Shown here in pieces: positions 17,160 to 24,866 of a stretch of DNA of 57,231 nt; position 1 is the first letter of the stretch; each line of letters starts with the position of its first letter. The notes beneath the pieces were generated by a model that ran no database searches, was not told where the DNA came from, and worked only from the letters and a program-made list of their open reading frames with translations. A program made the translations under genes and the position numbers. The stretch comes from CAINVV01 sp964506325 (lineage in GTDB: Bacteria; Bacteroidota; Bacteroidia; Bacteroidales; Prolixibacteraceae), in the NCBI GenBank assembly GCA_964506325.1, contig CAZDLO010000013.1, positions 1-57,231 on the forward strand, given 5' to 3'.

Positions 17160-18449
17160 TTATCCTATTGCTTTTTTGTAGACTTCCCGCACATGAGCAG
17201 CAGAATGTTTCCATTGCAGGCTATCAACCTCCACGCGTCCAAATTTTCTGAACATGGCAGGAAGAGCCGGGTATTTGATGATACCATAAATGGCATCGGC
17301 CATGGCATTGATATCCCAAAAATCAACTTTTATGGCATGTGTAAGAATCTCTGCCACTCCAGACTGCTTTGAAATAATGACCGGTACGTCTGTCATCATC
17401 GCCTCAAGTGGTGAGATACCAAAGGGTTCAGAAACAGATGGCATTACATATACATCGCTCATGCGAAACATTTCAAAGACATCATCTCCGCGCAGGAACC
17501 CGGTATAGTGGAACTTGTCCGAAATACCCAGCCGGGCTGTCCTTCTGATCATTTTTTCCATCATATCACCGCTCCCGGCCATAACAAAGCGAACATTTTC
17601 GGTACGTTTCAGCACCTGGTATGCGGCTTCTATGAAGTATTCAGGTCCTTTCTGGAGTGTGATTCGTCCAAGAAAGGTTACAATTTTGTCGCTGATCCCC
17701 CTTTTGAACTCCTCCGTTTCTCTGTTGTCCAGAGGTTCAACGGCATTGTATACCGTTGTAATTTTCCCGGGATTGATCCCGTATTTTTCAATTACTATTT
17801 TCTTTGTGAGGTTACTGACCGTGATAATCTGATCCGCAATTTCCATTCCTTCCCGCTCAATGGCATACACCTTTGGGTTGACACTTCCACCGCTTCTGTC
17901 GAAGTCTGTGGCGTGCACATGAATCACCAGTGGCTTTCCGCTTACTTTTTTGGCTGCGATCCCGGCAGGATAGGCTAACCAGTCGTGGGCGTGTATCACA
18001 TCAAAATCGTATTCCCTCCCGATATATTCTGCCACTATTGCATAGTTGGCGATTTCTTCCAAAAGGTTGGTCCCGTATTTTCCGGAAAATGGAATTCTTC
18101 CCTGTGTATCTGTCTGAACGAATCGTGTTGAGGAAGTCAGGCGTTGTTGTGTAAGTTGCCAGAACTCCTCAGGATCCGAGTATGGAATAAGGTTTGTGTG
18201 AACTTCTGTAAGGTCTATTTTGTGATCTGCATGATGAACGTGGACATGTTTCCTGGAGATTGAAATCTCATTGGCACCAATAATTTTCTTTACAGCGGTA
18301 TCATCTTCATCGCCATAAGCTTTTGGAACTACGAAAAGAACCTCCAGATCATCAAACTGAGCCAACCCCCTGGTTAAGCCGAAACTTGCCGTACCCAATC
18401 CACCGCTTATATGAGGAGGGAATTCCCATCCGAACATCAATACCTTCAT
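17160..18449 (-). CDS. GT4 glycosyltransferase, glycogen synthase-like
   Basis: A 429-residue GT-B enzyme likely to extend alpha-1,4-glucan in the glycogen cluster. It starts MKVLMFGWEFPPHISGGLG, the acceptor-domain loop shared with glycogen synthases, and continues with FDVIHAHDWLAYPAGIA, QIITVSNLTKKIVI and TVYNAVEP. The donor site has VMPSVSEPFGISPLEAMM with the E-x7-E motif. It is 10 bases from the debranching enzyme gene and 25 bases from the GH57 gene, as in the Bacteroides glycogen locus. Whether it uses ADP- or UDP-glucose cannot be told from the sequence; another glucan or trehalose-type product is less likely given the neighbours. Confidence 0.85.
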   Translation of the reverse strand: MKVLMFGWEFPPHISGGLGTASFGLTRGLAQFDDLEVLFVVPKAYGDEDDTAVKKIIGANEISISRKHVHVHHADHKIDLTEVHTNLIPYSDPEEFWQLTQQRLTSSTRFVQTDTQGRIPFSGKYGTNLLEEIANYAIVAEYIGREYDFDVIHAHDWLAYPAGIAAKKVSGKPLVIHVHATDFDRSGGSVNPKVYAIEREGMEIADQIITVSNLTKKIVIEKYGINPGKITTVYNAVEPLDNRETEEFKRGISDKIVTFLGRITLQKGPEYFIEAAYQVLKRTENVRFVMAGSGDMMEKMIRRTARLGISDKFHYTGFLRGDDVFEMFRMSDVYVMPSVSEPFGISPLEAMMTDVPVIISKQSGVAEILTHAIKVDFWDINAMADAIYGIIKYPALPAMFRKFGRVEVDSLQWKHSAAHVREVYKKAIG

Positions 18450-18458
18450 ATTTCTGGT

Positions 18459-20420
18459 TTAGTTAGCTTTTGTTCTGTTTTCTTCATCATAGTTTTCAAC
18501 CAGCAGATTGGCCATTATCACTGCCGCCACGTTCCATGCCTGGGAGATCGCCCCTTTGGCAGTGTGCGGAGGATTTCCCTCGTAAGCTTCTGAAAGAGTT
18601 CCGATACAGTTTTCTGCCATCTCATTTTTGAAACCTTCAAGGCAATTTTTTGCAAATGAAAGACCGCCGGCCCTGTGCACTTCCAGGTAGGTTTTAACGA
18701 AGGGATAGATAAGATACGGATAAACTGTGCCCATGTGGGCTGATTCGGAGAAATCCCCGGAACATTCACCGGAACATCCTTTGTAAGCGGGATCTTCCGG
18801 AGTAAGGGTTCTGATGCCGACTGAGGTTAAGAGTTTATTTTTTACTGTGCTGATAATCATTTTTTTGTGGGTGCGATTCAGGGGAGAGAAATCCTGTGCT
18901 GCAGCCAGAAGCACATTTGGGCGGATGGACCAGTCGATGTGGTCCCCATCGATATAATCAGCCAGCTGACCGCATTCTTCGCACCAGAAGTTGGCCATGA
19001 AAGATTCAGAGATCCTTTCAGGAAGATCCTTCCAGCTTTTTATAAAGGCTTTGTCGCCAGCTGATTCGGCAAGTTTAAGGGCAAAACATACTGCATTGTA
19101 CCACATGGCGTTAATTTCAACTGCCAGTCCACCTCTTTGGGTAACAGGTACATTATCAATGTATTCGTCCATCCAGGTGAGTGCAATACCATCCTGTTTG
19201 GCATAAATGAGACCATTCTCAAGCATGTGGATGTTAAAATCGGTACCCTGACGGTAATGATTCAGAATATCTTTTAAATAAGGACCGAAAGTTTTCCAGA
19301 TCTCTTTTTCGGGTTTGATTTTTGCCAATTCCTGGAGTGCGTTGAAAACAAGCAATGGAGCATCTGCAGCATCATATGCGCTTTCCTGCCCGAAATATTT
19401 TGGCAAGAGGCCTTTTTTCAGACGTTTTAGGTTGGTAAGTAAAACTGCCTCAAAAACGGTGGGGTCACCCTGGTTTAGCAGTATTCCGGGAATTGCTGTC
19501 AGCGTTTGCCGGGAGATAGATTCATACCATGGATAACCGGCGATAAGGTCAATACCGTCTGCCCTGCCCCATAAAAATTGTTGACCGGAGTTGCGGAGGC
19601 AGTTAAGAAAAGAATCCCTGGGGATCCGCAATTTTTTCTCTGCTTCATATCTTTTGAGAAAGGTTGCCGGTTTTTGTTCAGTTGTCGAGGCACTAAAGAA
19701 TACGGATTCCCCCTTTTTGATGGTCACTTCGAAATAGCCAGGAACAAAAAGATCTTCCTGAAATTCATATCCGCGCTCTAGTTCCTTGTTATATTCAATG
19801 TTTTTGTACCAATCCGGAACAGGAACAAAATCACATTCCTTGGAAAGCTGCATGAAAAAATCAGGATATCCTTCATAGAGGTTCATTCTGATACCATTAG
19901 GTACCGGCACATACTTTGAGTTTGCATAGAGGTTGGCTTTGCTCAGAGCGTGTACATTTCTGAAGGCCATAAAAGGTTTAAACCTCAGTTTGGTTGGACT
20001 GTGAGCCTCTTCCAGGGTATATTTTACCAACAATTGATTTTCGTTCTCGACCAATAACCTGGTCCTGGTAAGGATTACTCCTCCGACCCGGTAGGTATGC
20101 TTCTGAATAGTATCAAATTCAAAATTCCGGATATATTTGTGTCCCTTTGGTTCATAAAAATCACCCGGGAATTTGTGAATACCCAGGTTGAACTGTGCTT
20201 CATGCTGGATAACTGATTCGTCCAGGGATGAGAGAAGCACATGTTTGCCACCATCCAGTTCATCCAGCCTTACAACGAGCAGGCCGTGATATTTTCGTGT
20301 ATTGCATCCTGCAAGGGTGGTTGAAGAATATGCGCCTCCACGATTGGTACGTAATGTCTCACGCTCCAGTGAATAAGATAGATTGACCAGTTTATCTTTA
20401 TCAAAATTAAGATATCCCAT
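18459..20420 (-). CDS. Amylo-alpha-1,6-glucosidase (glycogen debranching, GH133)
   Basis: Hydrolyses alpha-1,6 branch stubs of glycogen. The 653 residues comprise an N-terminal beta domain (YSLERETLRTNRGGAYSSTT, CNTRKYHGLLV) and an (alpha/alpha)6 catalytic domain with TWMD at 415-418 (likely catalytic Asp418), VEINAMWYNA, LTPEDPAYKG and LSEAYEGNPPHTAKG near the C-terminus (likely second acid). The usual GRDT motif after AGYPW is replaced by SRQT (303-306), a departure from many relatives. First gene of the operon; no clear promoter is visible in the 94-base gap upstream. Confidence 0.9.
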   Translation of the reverse strand: MGYLNFDKDKLVNLSYSLERETLRTNRGGAYSSTTLAGCNTRKYHGLLVVRLDELDGGKHVLLSSLDESVIQHEAQFNLGIHKFPGDFYEPKGHKYIRNFEFDTIQKHTYRVGGVILTRTRLLVENENQLLVKYTLEEAHSPTKLRFKPFMAFRNVHALSKANLYANSKYVPVPNGIRMNLYEGYPDFFMQLSKECDFVPVPDWYKNIEYNKELERGYEFQEDLFVPGYFEVTIKKGESVFFSASTTEQKPATFLKRYEAEKKLRIPRDSFLNCLRNSGQQFLWGRADGIDLIAGYPWYESISRQTLTAIPGILLNQGDPTVFEAVLLTNLKRLKKGLLPKYFGQESAYDAADAPLLVFNALQELAKIKPEKEIWKTFGPYLKDILNHYRQGTDFNIHMLENGLIYAKQDGIALTWMDEYIDNVPVTQRGGLAVEINAMWYNAVCFALKLAESAGDKAFIKSWKDLPERISESFMANFWCEECGQLADYIDGDHIDWSIRPNVLLAAAQDFSPLNRTHKKMIISTVKNKLLTSVGIRTLTPEDPAYKGCSGECSGDFSESAHMGTVYPYLIYPFVKTYLEVHRAGGLSFAKNCLEGFKNEMAENCIGTLSEAYEGNPPHTAKGAISQAWNVAAVIMANLLVENYDEENRTKAN

Positions 20421-20514
20421 ATGTAAGAACTGTTATAAATTGAAAGATAGGAAGGTTTTTTACGAAATCTATGCAGATCGGTTAAAAATAAGCAAAGCTT
20501 TGATTAAAAAAAAT

Positions 20515-21507
20515 TTAAAGACTCTTTTTTTGGATTATGTTATTTCTTAATCGTTCAAAACTGACAAAAGGGTAAGCCTTTTCCAATCTTAGAATTTCTT
20601 CTTCCAGTCGGGCAAGGAAATCTAAATGAATGGAGTTTTCTGCCTGAAATGGTCTGTGATCCAATGATTTGATTACTTTAACCAGTGCGTCATGAATTTG
20701 TTTGCTTTCTTTATCCAGAAAAACGGTGTTGAATTTTTCCAGGACGAAGGCGGTTGCAACCTCACTAAGATGCAGCATGTCATTATCGTAGAACCTGTAA
20801 TCCCTCAATTCATCCATTACCAGGTCGTAGGAAGGGAAATAGCAAAGCTTTTCAGATTTGAAATGGGATCTGAGGTTGTCAATCAGAAGGAACAGTGCGG
20901 ACTTGCTCACCTGGTTTTCATAACTTCCGTCTTTCATGTGGCGCACCGGGCTTACTGTTAAGACAATGCTTAACTCAGGATAGTTCTCAAACAGATTGTT
21001 TAACAAACTGATCCACTGAGCAGTCATCATTTCCACTGACAGTCGTTCCCGCGTAAAGCGGCTTGCGGGTAACTTGTGACAGTTGCCGACAATGTTTCCG
21101 TTCTCCTTATCCCTGTAGACCCAGGAAGTTCCAAATGTTAAGAAAAGATGGGAAGCTGTTTTCAGGTTTTGTGCAGCATCGCTCACTGAACTTTTCATCA
21201 TTTTCAGGGCAGATTCTTTATCCGGATGGGAATAACGGCTGTGGAATGAAAAATTGTTCCATAATCCGTTGGCCTGAAAAAGATCTGATTCACAGATGGG
21301 TTTTTCACCCGCCATGTAGTTGATACAGTCTGCAATGGATGCAGGATTGTATAAGATTCCGCAGGGGTTGGTCATAACGGGAAACAGATGCTGGTAAAGG
21401 TAGTTCCCGATATTTTCCGTAAAACATGATCCTACCATCAGGATGTTTCGCCGGTAGGAGAGTTGATTTGCCACTTCCGGCAAGGAGACTTCTGTGCGAA
21501 ATATCAT
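20515..21507 (-). CDS. GSCFA domain protein (SGNH-like hydrolase)
   Basis: A 330-residue protein of the GSCFA family, related to SGNH/GDSL esterases. The naming motif appears as MVGSCFTENIG near residues 24-34, followed by NPCGILYNP, LTFGTSWVY, LTVSPVRHMKDG and the C-terminal DMLHLSEVA, where Asp and His would complete a catalytic triad with the Ser of GSCF. No signal peptide is visible, so it is probably cytoplasmic. Substrate unknown; relatives are common in Bacteroidota and proteobacteria. Its ATG overlaps the stop of the alpha/beta hydrolase gene by 4 bases (ATGA), implying a shared task, perhaps deacylation. Confidence 0.85.
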   Translation of the reverse strand: MIFRTEVSLPEVANQLSYRRNILMVGSCFTENIGNYLYQHLFPVMTNPCGILYNPASIADCINYMAGEKPICESDLFQANGLWNNFSFHSRYSHPDKESALKMMKSSVSDAAQNLKTASHLFLTFGTSWVYRDKENGNIVGNCHKLPASRFTRERLSVEMMTAQWISLLNNLFENYPELSIVLTVSPVRHMKDGSYENQVSKSALFLLIDNLRSHFKSEKLCYFPSYDLVMDELRDYRFYDNDMLHLSEVATAFVLEKFNTVFLDKESKQIHDALVKVIKSLDHRPFQAENSIHLDFLARLEEEILRLEKAYPFVSFERLRNNIIQKKSL

Positions 21508-22328
21508 AGCTGATTATTTATCCAGTTAATTGTAAAACTTGTCACCAGGTGATTCTGATCCCAGGCGTGCAGCTGGTGTGGTCCGTCTTCCCATCCGCGG
21601 TATAACACCTTGCCGGGGAGGCTTTTTGCCAGCCGCTCAGAAGCCGCAGCTGAAGACACCCTGTCCTTTGCACCATGAATGAAGAGCATAGGAATGGCCG
21701 AGGGTAATGAATTGGCAGTAATTTTTTTACAGGCGCGCTGGACTTCCCTGAAGCAACGTGCTGAAATCCTTTTGTGCATGAGGGGATCACGTTCTTTTGG
21801 AGCTTCATTTGTTACGGGAGGAGCAAAATCCCCGGATTTTAGTCCGGTATTGATTGTCACCTGGGGTACAATTGAATCAGCGAGCCAGATAGCGAGACTT
21901 TTTACCTTGCCGGGAGGTTGTACGAGATCCAGCCAGGTGGAAGCAAGGACAGCCATATCAGGCAGAATTTCTGCTTTTTCGAGGTAGGAGAGTACTATGG
22001 TTGCCCCCATACTATGGCCATATAGCACAACCGGAACTGAGGGAAATTTTTCCCTGGTCTTCCTCATCAGCAATGTAGTATCCTCCAGGTATTCACTGTA
22101 GTGGTGGATGGTACCCTGTTTACCTCCGGAGCGGCCATGACCCCTCAGATCAAAGGAGATAACATCTATGCCTTCTTTCAGCAAATCGTTGAACCATCCA
22201 TCATATCTTCTGCTATGAGTTCCGTGGCCATGCACAAATGCGAGGACAGCCTTTGGTGGATTACCGGTACGCCAAATATTTGCATATAGATTTATGCCGT
22301 CAAATGATGTCCAGATTTCTTCAAGCAT
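21504..22328 (-). CDS. Alpha/beta hydrolase, monoacylglycerol lipase-like
   Basis: A 274-residue serine hydrolase of the Hydrolase_4/monoacylglycerol lipase group: VHGHGTHSRRY near the oxyanion region, FDLRGHGRSGGKQG at 59-72, nucleophile elbow YGHSMGAT with Ser106, Asp in FIHGAKDRVSS and His in EDGPHQLH. There is no signal peptide. It likely cleaves small esters or lysolipids in the cytoplasm. It is translationally coupled to the GSCFA gene (4-base overlap) and preceded by a candidate TAnnTTTG promoter in the gap after queG. Confidence 0.87.
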   Translation of the reverse strand: MLEEIWTSFDGINLYANIWRTGNPPKAVLAFVHGHGTHSRRYDGWFNDLLKEGIDVISFDLRGHGRSGGKQGTIHHYSEYLEDTTLLMRKTREKFPSVPVVLYGHSMGATIVLSYLEKAEILPDMAVLASTWLDLVQPPGKVKSLAIWLADSIVPQVTINTGLKSGDFAPPVTNEAPKERDPLMHKRISARCFREVQRACKKITANSLPSAIPMLFIHGAKDRVSSAAASERLAKSLPGKVLYRGWEDGPHQLHAWDQNHLVTSFTINWINNQL

Positions 22329-22405
22329 GATAAATAAAATTTTCTATAGCGGAATCCTGGTATTTGAATGAACACTGCATCATTCCGGTAAAACGTGCCG
22401 GATTG

Positions 22406-22413
22406 CAAAGTTA
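22406..22413 (-). promoter_or_regulatory. Candidate -7 box for the hydrolase-GSCFA pair
   Basis: CAAAGTTA on the plus strand reads TAACTTTG on the minus strand, matching the Bacteroidota TAnnTTTG element, 78 bases before the alpha/beta hydrolase ATG. The expected -33 position falls inside the queG coding end and shows no TTG, so support is partial. Confidence 0.3.
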
Positions 22414-22415
22414 CA

Positions 22416-23360
22416 TCATTTATTGCCGGAGAGCAGTCCGAGGGTTCTAATTATTCTTGAGAACCCTGCCCTTTCGACGGCAGTCCCCTTAAAAAGTCTT
22501 TTGTAAGCCTGCCTGTCAAATTGTTGCCAATCATTTGCTGACATGTTTAACAGTTCAGTTTTGGGGAGAAATTCGGGTACTTCATTTTGCTGTGCCTTGC
22601 TGTTCCAGGGGCAGACCTGCTGGCAAATATCGCATCCAACGAGGCGGTTGGAAAAATTCTCAGCCAGTGATTCAGGAACCTCCTCTTTTGTTTCAATGGT
22701 CAGGTATGAGAGGCATTTCCTGGCATCAAGCCTGGAGGGAGCAATGATGGCTCCGGTAGGACAGCTGTCCATACATCGGGTGCAGGAACCGCAGAGGTTG
22801 TTTCCGAACGGTTCATCATAATCAAGTTCAACATCCAGGATTAACTCGCCTATAAAAATATAACTTCCCAGCCGGGGATTGATAAGTAATGTATTCTTAC
22901 CGATCCAACCTAGTCCGGCTTCTTTTGCGAGTGTTTTTTCCAGTACCGGTGCAGAATCGACAAAGGCTCTTCCCTGGCAGGGGACCAGCTCGGACTGAAT
23001 GTAAGACAACAGTTTAGACAACCTTTCCTTCAGGACATAATGATAATCCTTTCCAAGTGCATATTTGGAGATGACAGGGGCGTTGGGATCGGCCTGAGAC
23101 TTTTCGGTATAATAGTTTAAGAGCACGGAGATCACTGATTTTGCCCCCTCAACCAACAAGGCAGGATTAACTCTTTTATCGAAATGATTGGCCATGTAGC
23201 CCATTGATCCATTGTGGCCTGCAGCCAGCCAGTCTGACAGCCTGTTGCTGTCTTCTTCCAGAAGTCCGGCCCTTGAAATTCCGCAGGCATCGAACCCAAG
23301 TTCGGCTGCCCTGGTCTTAATCAGGCCACCATATGTTGAAACTGAGGATTGTGTGTTCAT
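22416..23360 (-). CDS. queG: Epoxyqueuosine reductase QueG
   Basis: Reduces epoxyqueuosine to queuosine in tRNA, using a cobalamin and two [4Fe-4S] clusters. In the 314-residue protein I see the catalytic Asp135 in FVDSAPVLEK, the ferredoxin-type cysteines CGSCTRCMDSCP (190-200), KCLSYLTIE with Cys216, and CDICQQVCPWN (243-253). Length matches the short QueG form without the C-terminal HEAT repeats. The start overlaps the stop of the SRPBCC gene by 4 bases. Its clusters would be supplied by the SUF operon a few kilobases away. Confidence 0.95.
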   Translation of the reverse strand: MNTQSSVSTYGGLIKTRAAELGFDACGISRAGLLEEDSNRLSDWLAAGHNGSMGYMANHFDKRVNPALLVEGAKSVISVLLNYYTEKSQADPNAPVISKYALGKDYHYVLKERLSKLLSYIQSELVPCQGRAFVDSAPVLEKTLAKEAGLGWIGKNTLLINPRLGSYIFIGELILDVELDYDEPFGNNLCGSCTRCMDSCPTGAIIAPSRLDARKCLSYLTIETKEEVPESLAENFSNRLVGCDICQQVCPWNSKAQQNEVPEFLPKTELLNMSANDWQQFDRQAYKRLFKGTAVERAGFSRIIRTLGLLSGNK

Positions 23361-23821
23361 TTTTTCAGATAATCAAATGCCCCTTTTCTCAGATTGACCC
23401 CATGATCGAGGCTGGCTTTCAGGCAGGCCAGAAAATTTGCCCAACCTTCCGTATTTTGCTTTAACCAGTTGATTCCTGCTTCGTCATTGTCCCTGCTTTT
23501 TTCAGTCACGGTAACCAGGGTATTGTCGGGAGCGACAGGATCAAGGGATATTTCTACCAGCAATTCGAGCTGATCGACTTCCCAGTAGTAGGATATGTAC
23601 CTGTCCTGCTCAATGCGTGCGACACGGATAGGGAATTCAATTTCAAATTCAGGGAATTGCCAGAGAACCTGGCAACCTTCCTCCATTCTGCCACTACCCT
23701 TTGATATAAAGTAACCTGACATTTTTACCGGATCAACTATTGCCTCAAAAACTACTGCAGGTGTTTTCTGAATTTGGATTGCAGCTTTAATTTCGAGTGT
23801 TGAAGGTGTCATAATTGTCAT
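23357..23821 (-). CDS. SRPBCC/AHSA1-like domain protein
   Basis: A 154-residue protein with the START-like SRPBCC fold of the AHSA1 group: IQIQKTPAVVFEAIVDPVKMSGYF at the start, alternating strands (GCQVLWQFPEF, RYISYYWEV), and a long C-terminal helix GINWLKQNTEGWANFLACLKASLD. Members bind hydrophobic ligands or act in stress response; the ligand here is unknown. It overlaps queG by 4 bases and follows the VOC gene by 8 bases, in one transcription unit. A second ATG three codons downstream is equally possible as the start. Confidence 0.78.
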   Translation of the reverse strand: MTIMTPSTLEIKAAIQIQKTPAVVFEAIVDPVKMSGYFISKGSGRMEEGCQVLWQFPEFEIEFPIRVARIEQDRYISYYWEVDQLELLVEISLDPVAPDNTLVTVTEKSRDNDEAGINWLKQNTEGWANFLACLKASLDHGVNLRKGAFDYLKK

Positions 23822-23829
23822 TTGTTATT

Positions 23830-24237
23830 TTATTTCTTTTCGTTTGCGGGTTCAATCATGTCCCAAAGATTTCCATATAAATCCTTAAAAACAAAAACTG
23901 AGCCATACGCCTCTTTTCTTGGAGGTTCCATGATCCTTACCTTGTTATCGAGAAAAGTCTGGTAATCTCTCTGCAGATTGTCAGTATAAAGGAACATAAA
24001 TACCCGGCCTCCAGTTTGGTTTCCAATCCTGCTTTTTTGTTCCTCTCCTGTTGCTTTTGCAAGTAAAACAGAACATTCAGAGGAACGCCCGGGCGCTACA
24101 AGCACCCACCGTTTGGAATCAGACAGCACAGTGTCTTCCAATAGTTTAAAGTTCAGTGTGTGCACATAGTATTCGATAGCCCGGTCATAGTCATCAACAA
24201 TCAGGGCTACATGGGCAAGGTACTTATTCACGGACAT
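23830..24237 (-). CDS. VOC superfamily (glyoxalase/bleomycin resistance-like) protein
   Basis: A 135-residue vicinal oxygen chelate protein with two beta-alpha-beta-beta-beta modules. Candidate metal ligands are His9 (LAHVALIVDDYDRAIEYY) and the C-terminal Glu of LYGNLWDMIEP; SVLLAKA and VFMFLYTDN fill the intermediate strands. Such proteins are glyoxalases, dioxygenases or antibiotic-binding proteins; nothing here decides which. Its start lies inside the end of the methyltransferase gene (10-base overlap), so expression is coupled. Confidence 0.8.
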   Translation of the reverse strand: MSVNKYLAHVALIVDDYDRAIEYYVHTLNFKLLEDTVLSDSKRWVLVAPGRSSECSVLLAKATGEEQKSRIGNQTGGRVFMFLYTDNLQRDYQTFLDNKVRIMEPPRKEAYGSVFVFKDLYGNLWDMIEPANEKK

Positions 24238-24857
24238 TTTTTAAAAAGGATGGTTAAAATTCTGGGTATGTTATTTGGGTTATTATCGTCGAAAAATTCT
24301 TTCATTTCAATAATTTGCAGGCCGAATTCTTTTGCTGCACCGGTAAAATCAGAAACATTGTGATTGAAGCATGGGACAATCTGTAAACCCTCAGCTGTCT
24401 CAAACCTGGCTTTTGTACCTGTATATTGTTTGAAAGGATGTAGTTCCCCTACATAAACATATCCGCCAGCGTTGACAGATTCTGATGCCTTTTTAAATAC
24501 AACATCAAGGTCTTCAATGTGTTCCAGTACCAGGCTGAAAATAATGAAGTCAAATTTCGTCGTCACAAAACTCCAGGGGTCCAAAAGGTTGGCCTGCAGA
24601 AATTTTACTTTGTCACTACTTATTTTGGATTTAGCTTTTTTGAGCATTTCTTCAGAAAGATCTACCGCTAATATTTCAGAGGCTCTTTTCAGCAACCATT
24701 CAGTGTTTTTTCCGGTTCCGCAGCCAACTTCAAGACAGGAGCCGAAAAGCAGATTTTCCAGATTTTCCTTCAGGGCAAATGCCTCAAGATCCCTTGTTTT
24801 GTTGAGATCGGAGTCATAATGGCTGGCCCAGGTATTGTATGCTTTTCTGACGTCCAT
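24228..24857 (-). CDS. Class I SAM-dependent methyltransferase (Methyltransf_11 type)
   Basis: A 209-residue methyltransferase beginning MDVRKAYNTWASHYDSDLN, with SAM motif I CLEVGCGTGKNTEWLL near residues 41-56, the acidic AVDLSEEML, and FDFIIFSLVLEHIEDLD. The overall pattern is that of small-molecule methyltransferases (UbiE/BioC-like fold); the substrate is unknown. It overlaps the VOC gene by 10 bases and is followed closely by SRPBCC and queG, forming a four-gene co-directional chain. Confidence 0.83.
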   Translation of the reverse strand: MDVRKAYNTWASHYDSDLNKTRDLEAFALKENLENLLFGSCLEVGCGTGKNTEWLLKRASEILAVDLSEEMLKKAKSKISSDKVKFLQANLLDPWSFVTTKFDFIIFSLVLEHIEDLDVVFKKASESVNAGGYVYVGELHPFKQYTGTKARFETAEGLQIVPCFNHNVSDFTGAAKEFGLQIIEMKEFFDDNNPNNIPRILTILFKKCP

Positions 24858-24866
24858 AGATAGTTT

